DNA of 64,000 bases from Haberlea rhodopensis. Lineage: Eukaryota > Streptophyta > Magnoliopsida > Lamiales > Gesneriaceae. Below are positions 22,040 to 31,497 of the stretch, piece by piece. The first letter of the stretch is position 1, and each line of letters starts with the position of its first letter. Under the pieces are notes generated by a model. It was not told the DNA's origin. It ran no database searches and saw only the letters and a list, made by a program, of their open reading frames with translations. The translations under genes and the position numbers were made by a program. The stretch is from the NCBI GenBank assembly GCA_907163345.1, contig CAJQUN010000952.1, positions 62,001-126,000 of the forward strand. Reading direction: 5' to 3'.

Positions 22040-22233
22040 TGATAAGGATGAATATTACGTGTATTTTGCAATGATATGTATATATTTTCGTGTTGATTCC
22101 TGGATGATGATAAGTTTTTTGGTATTTATTTGTTTGTTTCAGGAATCTAGGTGGGAAGTGGAAGAATTAAGCTAGAAAGACGAAAACGGATCAAACCGGG
22201 GCAGGAAATGAAGAATTTGGAATCTGACATAAC

Positions 22234-22406
22234 CGATCGATCGGAAGCGGAGCTCGATCGATCGAGCATGGCAGATAAATGTTAAGCAAGAATGAAGAGT
22301 ACTCGATCGATCGAAAATTTAGCTCGATCGATCGAGCGTGGCAGAAAAGTAAGGGACGAGAAAAATCAGAGGGCTCGATCGATCGAGACATTTTCTGGAT
22401 CGATCG
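22234..22406. repeat. Paired CGATCGATCG array in C 5' LTR
   Basis: Three pairs: 22234/22255, 22304/22325 and 22376/22397 (last site GGATCGATCG). All within-pair distances are 21 bp, with pair periods 70 and 72. The array ends 85 bp upstream of the TATA box. Confidence 0.93.
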
Positions 22407-22490
22407 AGCAACAGAATTTTCAGAAAAAAAAAGGACTTGATTGAGTTTGATCTATTGGGAACACTTCCATCCACCTCCTCTTATATAAAT

Positions 22491-22500
22491 AAGAGACCTA
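22491..22500 (+). promoter_or_regulatory. TATA box, C 5' LTR
   Basis: TTATATAAAT inside CTCTTATATAAATAAGAG, itself near-palindromic. Repeated at 28681-28690 in the 3' LTR. Transcription would start about 30 bp downstream. Confidence 0.7.
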
Positions 22501-23483
22501 GGGCACAAAATTGGGAGACGAATATCATATCATACACCATAAATCAGCCTCCTATCATCCTCCAACATCTACACAAATTAAGAAGAAAAAGCCTTTGAAG
22601 TGCAAGGAAGGAAGCAAGTGAAGAATTAACGTTGCAACGCACGGATTCAACTCCTACGTTATCGTACTTCTAAACTTTATTTATTTTGATTTTCGAATTT
22701 ATTGATGTTTATGAGGTTGAGAAACAATTATTCATCATGTTAGTTTGATTTGAATATGAAATAAGTTTATTTTATCAAGGTTAAGGAAGCTTGTGATTGA
22801 TTTAATGATTTGAATATTTATAGAGTGGATTAATTCTTTTGTGCATGATTTATACTTTTAATGCTATCAAAGCATCGCTACCTTTGATTGATGTGTGAAT
22901 TATAATTGAGATCGAGAGATAAAATTATAATACGCTATAATAAATCATGTTATATGATAACGATTTAGATCGATAGATTAAATCACATATGTGATCACTT
23001 TGAATTGAAAGATTTAAAGTTAACGGTTTTCATCGAGATTTATGCAATATTAAATTGGTTTAAGTGAACGAGAGTTACTTGTTTCAATTTAATATTAGTT
23101 TCAATATAGCTTGAGAAACTGTATTGATTATTTTACGGGAATCCGTCACCTTAAGAATTAATTGGTTAGAAATTGTTTTTACAAACAAATCATTGATGAT
23201 AACACAAGTGAACCGACATATTGATAAATTTTTCGAGTGGAATTCCTTCGCATCTTCAAAAGGAGTTGATTTAATTTTAAGTTTTTAATTTTTCGTTTTG
23301 ATTAGTTAATTATTCATATATTTCGTCGGCTAAATATAATTTTTCTAATTTTATTTGGTAATTATACGTTAGTCCCTGTGGGTATGACATCCCTATTTCT
23401 AAATCACTATAATAAAACTTGACACCGTGCACTTGCGGTATAAAATCGCTACACTGAAATTAATTTTTAAGCGATCAAGTTTT

Positions 23484-23501
23484 TGGAGCCGTTGCCGGGG
23501 A
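23484..23501 (+). promoter_or_regulatory. Primer-binding site, tRNA-Asp type (C)
   Basis: TGGAGCCGTTGCCGGGGA, six bases after the LTR. It is complementary to the 3' end of plant tRNA-Asp except for one base (TGGCGCC expected). This primer type is typical of the Athila lineage. Confidence 0.9.
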
Positions 23502-23655
23502 CTAATTTGTATAATATCATACGAGATTAGTTAATTGTAATTTAGCCAAATTTTTTTCTTTTGTTTTGTTTGTTTGTCAATTTTGACTATTTGGTTTACT
23601 ACATTTGTGTTTCTCCATTTGGGTTGATTTTTACAGGTAGTCATCTTCTTGGTGC

Positions 23656-24955
23656 ATGCTAAGGAGTAGCAATCCCATACTCGAGCCTTTTGAACGAGAA
23701 ATTGAGCGAACGTTTCTTAGGAAAATACGGGAAGCTCGAACAATGGCGGATAACAATCAAGAAGGGGGCGCAAATGATGAAGCACCGAATCCAAGATTTA
23801 TGATGGACTTTGCTCAACCTGCTTTCCATGGATCACTGTCAAGCATTAGGAGGCCAAGTATTCAAGCTAACAATTATGAGATAAAGCATGCAATAAGATG
23901 ATCCAACATTCAGTAATGTTTGGGGGAGTAGCCACTGATGACCCAAATGCTCACATCTCCAACTTCTTGGAGATTTGTGACACATTCAAACACAATGGCG
24001 TTTCTGACGATGCCATCATGTTACGGTTATTTCCCTTTTCATTAAAAGATAAAGCTAAAGCATGGTTAAATTCTTTACCTGCAGGATCTATTACCACTTG
24101 GGAGGGGATGACTCAAGCTTTCTTGTCTAAATATTTTCCCCCTTCAAAAACTGCGAAGATGAGAAACGATATCACCACGTTTAGGCAATATGATCCTTAA
24201 AGTTTATATGAGGCGTGGGATCGTTCCAAGGACTTGCTTAGGAGATGCCCACATCATGGTCTTCCTGTTTGGCTCCAGGTACAGACCTTTTATAACGGTT
24301 TAATTTCAGCTAACCATCTATGACTGATGCAGCCTCAAGAGGATCCATCATGCGAAAAACACCGGAAGCAGCTTATGAACTCTTGGAAGAGATGGCTTCT
24401 AATAGCTATCAATGGCAATCAGAGAGGAATGTGCCAAAGAAACCGACATCAAATTGACGACATCACCGCTATTTCGGCATAGTTGGAAGCATTGAACAAA
24501 AAGATTGATAGCATGAGCATGGCAGCGATGCAAGCTCAAGTTATCACTTATGATTTATGTGGAAGCAATCATCCAAGCATCGAATGCCAGGCAGGTAATC
24601 CATGTACTCAATCTAATGAATCTGCTAATTATGTAGGAAACATGCAGCCCAATAACCCGTACTCAAACACTTACAACCCGGGATTGAAGAATCATCCAAA
24701 TTTGCAATGGTCCAACCAAAACAACGTGTTGAACCCATAACCATCACCGGGATATGTACCCAAGCCGAGTATGGAGGAGCTTTTGACCAAGTTAATATCA
24801 TCGACAGAAACTAGGATGCAAAATTAGGATGTATCTATAAAAAACTTGGAGGTACAAGTGGGGCAACTTGCATCAATGATTCATGGACGAGCTCAAGGAA
24901 CACTACCTAGTGATACAGTGAAAAACCCGAAGGAGCAAGCAAAATTGAACCACTG
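23656..24955 (+). pseudogene. gag: C: gag, Athila type
   Basis: Begins MLRSSNPILEPFEREIERTF, an Athila-like N-terminus. A frame change near 23898 leads into the capsid domain: FLEICDTFKHNGVSDDAIML, AKAWLNSLPAGSITTWEGM and FLSKYFPPSKTAKMRNDI (to 24200). After a stop, SLYEAWDRSKDLLRRCPHHG continues in frame, then another frame break. The C-terminal part (24483-24740) has an Athila-type zinc knuckle whose first Cys is Tyr (YDLCGSNHPSIEC). The end matches the usual LEVQVGQLASM region. Function as in E gag; this copy cannot encode a full protein. Confidence 0.9.
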
Positions 24956-25715
24956 AGAAGGAGGTTGTAGTCCAGCTTGAGACTATAAATTAAGAACTTT
25001 CTAATCTCTATCTCTTGTTTGTTTTTCATTTTTTAGTTCATCTTTTCATATTTTTTTCTTTTCCTGAGTTTAACTCCCTGCGTTAATTTTCAGATGCAGA
25101 AAATGGAATAAATAAAATTTTGTTGGGGCGGATCGAACATTGAAATAAATTGGGTGAAAAGTATACTGAATTTTCAATCAATCGGCTAAAATCCTCGATC
25201 GATCGCCCAAGAGTTACAACGGAATTTTTTTTTCTCTGGCATTGTCGATTGATCAAGATTTTAAGCTCGATCGATCGAGAGAGGTTGACAAAAGAAATTT
25301 TTTTTTTCTGTCTCGCTCGATCGGTCGAGCAGAAACTCTCGATCTATCGCGCAACAGATAATTTGTTTTTAAAGATCGATATCAACAGAATTCTCACAAA
25401 ACATTCATAATATTTTCCATGAACAAAATCGATTTTTTGCGATCCCCAAATTCCTTCTATAATCTTTCCCACAACTCAAAGATCTTACAATTTATGCTTC
25501 AGAGCTTCTTCTAATTACACTTCTTGTTACAGAGTTGAAGATTCAAGAGCTAAATTGGGCAATTTCATCACAAGGAAGAACTCAAGCCAAATCTACAATT
25601 TCATCCAAATTGTCAAAAATTCCATGGTATTTGGCTTCAACCTTTCTACATGTCGTGTAAATTACTTGTTGTGGTTGGGATTGAAGCGGTGTGAATTGTG
25701 AACTGAAAAAAATAA
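24956..25715 (+). other. C: spacer with internal array, upstream of extra ORF
   Basis: No coding sequence. Its start matches what follows the D integrase stop, which marks the pol deletion junction at about 24955. It then holds the internal CGATCG array (25175-25349) and a ~360-bp leader to the ATG at 25716. Confidence 0.8.
25175..25349. repeat. Internal paired CGATCG array in C
   Basis: Three pairs: 25175/25196, 25246/25268 and 25318/25340, spaced 21-22 bp with pair period 71-72. Intact sites at 25196 and 25268; the others carry one to three changes. The geometry is identical to the LTR array of the same element. Confidence 0.88.
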
Positions 25716-26919
25716 ATGGCTCCCAAGAAAAAACAGAAGCAAGTCGAAGCCACCACATCGTCTCAAGATTATGATGAGCTTAGATTTGTGAATTTTGTAG
25801 CGACGGAATTATACCCCAGTTATCACCGAAAACCCCTCAGTCGGGAAAGGGGAATGAGTATAGAACGACTTGAATGCCCCGTGATTCAAGAAGCACGGCG
25901 ACCAGGTTGGTTTGAGTTTTTCAACAGCCTATTGATGCGGTGGTCCCTATTGTGCGGGAATTCTATGCAAATTTAAGGACAGTCCACCGAGATTCAAGGG
26001 AGGTTGTGTTTGTACGGGGTAAAGATGTTGAATTTGATCAGTTCAAAATAAATGCAATTTTTCGGATGCCTTCAATAAAAACACTGAGTACAGAGCTTTC
26101 AGGAAAAGTCAAATCAACTACGATGAGGTACTCTCTGTTATCAGTGTTGAGGGGACTGATTGGCAAAGGAATAACAACGGAGATCCCCAGTTGGTCCTAA
26201 AGAAACATTTGAAACCAGAGGCACAAACATGGTTTTCCTTCATAGCCTCACGGGTAATGCAATCGACCCACACTTCTGAGGTCACCAAGGAGAGAGCTGC
26301 CCTGATATTTGCCATACTCATTGGACAAACAGTGGATTTGGGGTACATTATCAATGATCACGTCAGTGGCATCGGCACGAGTCCGCCCACCTCCGCATTA
26401 CCTTTTCCATTTACTATCACTGCTCTTTGCAAGAGATGTGGAGTGAAGTGGGGTGCCGATTAAGAACTCCTACCACCAAAAGGCCCAATAGTGGTTGATG
26501 GACCACCACCTCCTACAGGCCGACGTAGGGCCGAGCCACGGCCTTCGAGCAGAAGACATGCTGGGTCGTCCTCATCTTCCACTGCAGAGCATTCATCTAT
26601 CACCTTGGACTCCCTCCACAGGGATCTCCAAGACATACTCCTGGAGCAGCAAGACATCCAAAATTTGCAAAGGGAGATCCGGTTGGACCAAGAGCAGATG
26701 AGTCAGTGACATATGGAGGTCATGCATTATCATTGTGCATGGAACACTGTCTTGGCCCACGGTTTCCCAGCTATCCAGTTTCCACCTGAGCCGCACTTCC
26801 AGCCATACCAGCCATATCAACCACCACCACCTGAATATCCCCCATATCCACCGTACCAGCCGGAGGAGCCTTATTACCCAGTACCCCCACCGGAGCATGA
26901 TGAGGACGATGATCACTGA
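25716..26919 (+). pseudogene. C: extra ORF, 'putative plant transposon protein' type
   Basis: Homologue of D 12922-14083. It starts MAPKKKQKQVEATTSS (basic, nuclear-signal-like), then YHRKPLSRERGM and PGWFEFFN; a frame change follows near 25940 (VREFYANL, VFVRGKDVEFDQFKINAIF). A second change near 26190 leads to KPEAQTWFSFIASRV, HTSEVTKERAALIFAI and PPTSALPFPFTITALCKR. After a stop at 26461 it continues with a Gln/Leu/Asp-rich, coiled-coil-like stretch (LHRDLQDILLEQQDIQNLQR) and a Pro/Tyr-rich tail (YQPPPPEYPPYPPYQPEEPY) ending HDEDDDH at 26919. It matches the plant Transposase_32-like family from memory. Not a known transposase mechanism; role unknown. Confidence 0.72.
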
Positions 26920-28237
26920 CGATCGTTGTCGAGGTATGTGTTTTGCTTTTGCTCTTATTGTTTACTGTACATTGAGGGCAATGCACGTACTAAGTTTGGG
27001 GGGTATTTACTGCTATTTGCTGTTTTTCTCTTGTTACTTATCTTGCATGCCTATTCTATCATGAGATTAGATTGTTTTTGAGTATTAAAAAATAATAATT
27101 GAAAAATTAGTTCATCATTAAGAAATAATGAATTAGACTTGCAACGGTATTGCATGATGATATTAATCCCCATCTCAACTAGAGTCTTGAAGAGTTTTGA
27201 CTTGTTTGTGAATATCTGTGGTTGCGTAAATATTTCAAAATTGAGGAACATCTTGAGAACTTTTGAGTCATGATTGAGTGAAATATATATTGGAAAGTGA
27301 AAAATTTTGTTAACTATGATTTGTCTTGAGCATCTTAAAGCACTCTAGAATCTATTTGAGGGCACTTTGAGGCGAAATTTTATAATTAGGAACTTGACTT
27401 GGGCATGATTTAGGCGATCTTTGGAACGTTTGAGCCTTTCAAGCTTACCCAATTTATATCAATCCTTAGTGTCCCTTTGAGCTTGATTGAATAAGAATGG
27501 AAAATAGCCACCATTCGACTTTTGTTGACAAACTCATTATACCTTGTGTAGCCTAAAATGAAAATTTTTTATCCTTACCCCAAGGGAGTATAATGAATCT
27601 CATTAGATGCACATAAATGACTATATTTTAATGAGCTTATTGTGATAATGATTGATGAACGAGAAGAAGAAAGAAAAAAAAAAGAGAGAAGAAAAAGCCT
27701 TGAAAAAAACATGTATAAGACCTAAAGTGGCCAAGGCTAGACAAAAAAAGAAAGAAGAGGAGCTTGAAATGTGCAAAAATTTTAACGGTGTATAATTATA
27801 GTCTCTTCTTTGCGCTTATCTTATCTTTTCTTTGAAGCCGACACCAAATGCCTAGCATTATAAGCTTAAAAAGTCCTTTTGATCCAAGTCTAGGAAATAA
27901 TTACATTAGTGGAGAAGTGCTTGAAAAGTAGGCTTATGGAGTGTTTAATAGTAATCTTGACTTTGAGTTTAATAGCATTAATTGATCCTGAAAATATATA
28001 TGAAACTCAAGATTGACATTAACGCACACGCACGTTCCGATTTTGCAATGTATTGCTTAGCTTAGGAGAAAACACTTCTTGTTGATTTTTGGATTGACTT
28101 ATGGTTGAAGTGTTAGTGAGATTTCCGAGTTTTTACATTTGAGTTGCTAAGTTAATTCATTTAAAGTATTGAGGATGAACTTTGCATTTTGACCTTAATG
28201 CTTGCTCGAGGACGATCAAGTCTAAGTTTGGGGGAGT
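26920..28237 (+). other. C: 3' non-coding region with PPT
   Basis: 1.3 kb without coding sequence. CATTG/CAATG inverted repeat at 26970-26983, then TAAGTTTGGGGGG. The block at 27300-27400 is shared with D and B. A purine-rich run AGAAGAAAGAAAAAAAAAAG lies near 27662. The PPT CTAAGTTTGGGGGAGT ends at 28237 against the 3' LTR. Confidence 0.8.
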
Positions 28238-29671
28238 TGATAAGGATGAATATAACGTGTATTTTTGCAATGATATGTATATATTTTCTTGTTGATTCCT
28301 GGATGATGTTACGCTTTTTTATATTTGTGTTTTTTGGTTCAGGAATCGAGGTGGGAAGTGGAAGAATTAAGCTAGAAAGACGAAAACGGATCAAACCGAG
28401 GCAGGAAATGAAGAATTTGGAATCTGACATAACCGATCGATCGGAAGCGGAGCTCGATCGATCGAGCATGGCAGAGAAATGTTAAGCGAGAATGAAGAGT
28501 GCTCGATCGATCGAAAATTTAGCTCGATCGATCGAGCGTGGCAGAAAAAGTCAGGGACGAGAAATCAGAGGGCTCGATGGATCGAGACATTTTCTCGATC
28601 GATCAAGCAATAGAATTTTCAGAAGAAAAAAAAAACTTGATTGAGTTTGCTTTAGTGGGCACACTTCCATCCACCTCCTCTTATATAAATAAGAGACCTA
28701 GGGCACGAAATTGGGAGACGAGTATCATATCATACACCAGCCTCCTATCATCCTCCAACATCTACACAAATTAAGAAGAAAAAACCTTTGAAGTGCAAGG
28801 AAGGAAGCAAGGGAAGAAGTAACGTTGCAATGCACGGATTCAACTCCTACGTTATCGTACTTCTAAACTTTATTTATTTTAATTTTCGAATTTATTGATG
28901 TTATGAGGTTGAGAAACAATTATTCATCATGTTAGTTTGATTTGAATATGAAATAAGTTTATTTTATCAAGGTTAGGAAAGCTTGTGATTGAGTTAATGA
29001 TTTGAATTTATAGAGTGGATTAATTCTTTTGTGCGTGATTTATACATTTAATGCTATCAAAGCCTTGCTACCTTTGATTGATTTGTGAATTATAATTGAG
29101 ATCGAGAGATAAAATTATAATACGCTATAATAAATCATGTTGTATGCTAACGATTTAGATCGAGAGATTAAATCACATATGTGATCACTTTGAATTGAAA
29201 GATTCAAAGTTAACGGTTTTCGTCAAGATTTATGCAATATTAAATTGGTTTAAGTGAACGAGAGTTACTTGTTTCAATTTAATATTAGTTTCAATATTGC
29301 TTGAGAAAGTGTATTGATTATTTTACGGGAATCCGTCACCTTAAGAATTAATTGGCTAGTAATTATTTTTACAAACACATTATTGACGATAACACAAGTG
29401 AACCGACATCTTGATAAATTTCTCAAGTGGAATTCCTTCGCATCTTCAAAGTAGTTGATTTAATTTTAAGTTTTTTAGTTTTCATTTTGATTAGTTAATT
29501 ATTCATATATTTCGTAGGCTAAATATAATTTTTCTAATTTATTTGGTAATTATACATTAGTCCCTGTGGTAAGACAGCCCTATTTCTAAATCACTATACT
29601 AAAACTTGACACCGTGCCTTGCGGTATAAAATCGCTACACTGGAATTAATTGTTTAAAATAAAAGTGATCA
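28238..29671 (+). mobile_element. C: 3' LTR
   Basis: 1434 bp copy of the 5' LTR. Palindrome pairs at 28434/28455, 28504/28525 and 28575/28596, all 21 bp apart; TATA box at 28681-28690. It ends AAGTGATCA, followed by the CAGTC duplication. Confidence 0.93.
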
Positions 29672-29682
29672 CAGTCTGTTTC

Positions 29683-31497
29683 TGTGATGTCCGGGGATTA
29701 ATGGCGTTAATCCCGGCATGGTAATAATCCTTGATGGATTTTTAATTGTGGCAATTAGGAATTAATTGCGGTTTTGGGTCTCCCGAGGTTGTTAAATCGG
29801 GCATTTGGGATCGTTGGATCCAAAGGTTGAGATTGTATTCTCATTTTGGTGGAAAACCTATGAATTGGGTTTTAGTGGGACTTGGCGTCCGGGGTGCCTT
29901 ATGTTGGGGCCAGTCTGGGGATTTGATGTTGGAGAGAGAGTTTTTGTAAACAGATGATTTTTAATGAATCATGATGTATTTGTGGGGGTATTGGTATTTT
30001 GGGGCATTTTTGCTATATATACCAGTTGGACTCGGGATTCCGTCATTCGGAATCCATTTCTCTCCTCTCCTCTCCCTCACGCCTCTCTCTCTCACCCCAA
30101 ACCCTTCCCCTTTCCCTTTGAGGAGCAAAATCGATGGAGGCTCGTCCTAGGAGCCGGATTTCTCGAAGATAAGTTGCACATACTTCTTGAGGAATGGAAC
30201 TCAACAAGGTTTGGCTTGAACTGCGGAGACTTAAGGTACGTATGACGTACGAGCATGGCCTATTATAGCGTTGCAACTGTAAAATGCATGGTGTGTGATA
30301 ATTGTACTAAATGGGTATTGGAACACATGGTGTGTGATAATTGTACTAAATGGGTATTGGAACACATGGTGTGTGATAATTGCGTTATATGGATATTGAA
30401 ATATGTGGCATGGGGTAATTGCATCGGATAGGTATTGAAATGCATGGTGCATGAGATTTGCTATAAATGGATAACAATATGCATGGTAAATAGTATTTGC
30501 GCCAAATGGTTATTCATTGGGAACCATACGGTGCCGCTATTGAGCGAGCAATGATTTGGGATGCGATCACCGTTGAGCGACCATCGGTTATGACGCCGCT
30601 ATTGTTGAGCGTGCGCGAGGTTTAGTATGCCGCCATTGTGGAGCGAGCAATGAGACAAGAATATGGAATTATTGATTAGATATATGTGATATCTATGGTC
30701 TTTTATATTATGTTTTTACCATATTGATCATGGAACTGGCATAATAGAACGGTATTAGTTAATCTATGTGATGATTGACTGGCTTTGGGAATTTGATGAG
30801 TTTGGTTATTTTGAGAACAGGGACGATACAGGGGATCCGGATGAGGGTGTTACCATCCAGGGAGTATCATTTAAATTATAGCATTTACATTCTATAATTG
30901 CAATGTTATGCTTATTGGATTGGTGGTATTGGTATGCTCACCCCGTGTGGGGGCTGTCTCTGTTGGGGCAGGTAACACAGGTGTAGCAGTAGCTTGGAGT
31001 CGAGCTTGGGCTGTTGATAGAGGTACTTCTAGGATCGAGGTACCAGAGCTGGTTGAACAAGTACACAGATCCAATGTTGAGATCGAGCTGTGCTTGGGAG
31101 GTGCTTCCAGGATTGAAGTGCCAGTAACGGTACCCGGTAGAGTGCTTTTATACATCAGATACACGCGTGTTCATTGGGTGCTCTTATGTGAGTACATTTT
31201 ACGTGTATATGGAATGTATAAATGGGCTACGACTTCTCTCTGTTCATTATGGTTGCATGCAATTAATTATGGAATTGCTAAATGAACTAAGAACATGTTA
31301 GTGTATTATGTGGGTGCATGTTATATGAATAATCTTGGTTGGGGATCTGAATATTATGTGAATTGAATGCGAGAATTTTTCTGGATAGCATACGGTGTTG
31401 CACTTGCACAGGGTTTTCCCCATGATAGTATGATTATATGCACTAATGGCATGGCTTAATACACTGATAATGGGTTAAGGGCATGGGGGTCCTTACA
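29683..31497 (+). mobile_element. Family A copy 3: 5' LTR
   Basis: 1815 bp, TGTGATGTCC to GGTCCTTACA. It lies six bases after the C target duplication, in E protease/RT linker sequence. TATA box 30014-30021. It is ~0.6 kb shorter than other A LTRs because the segment with the CGATCG array is missing (junction about 30172-30195). Repeated ~60-bp phrases with ATGGTGTGTGATAATTG occur at 30285-30390. Confidence 0.88.

Larger units (their letters stand above)
22040..23477 (+). mobile_element. C: 5' LTR
   Basis: 1438 bp, TGATAAGGATG to AAGCGATCA. TATA box TTATATAAAT at 22491-22500 with a following GAGACCTAGGG stretch; palindrome array upstream of it; PBS directly after. Confidence 0.93.
22040..29671 (+). 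mobile_element. C: non-autonomous Athila-lineage element, TSD CAGTC
   Basis: Complete element of 7632 bp with perfect 5-bp duplication CAGTC (22035-22039 and 29672-29676). LTR 22040-23477, PBS, gag, spacer with palindrome array, extra ORF, 3' non-coding region, PPT, LTR 28238-29671. No PR, RT, RNase H or integrase. Compared with D, the gap runs from the end of gag to just after integrase, so it could only move with pol supplied by a D-like partner. The two LTRs differ by scattered substitutions and small indels. Confidence 0.93.

Noticed and set aside
22120..22160. TTTCAGGAA block near LTR start as a splice acceptor
   Set aside because: It is conserved in B, C, D and F LTRs, but it lies upstream of the TATA box, so it would not be in the 5' transcript; no donor was identified. 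Noted only as a conserved block.
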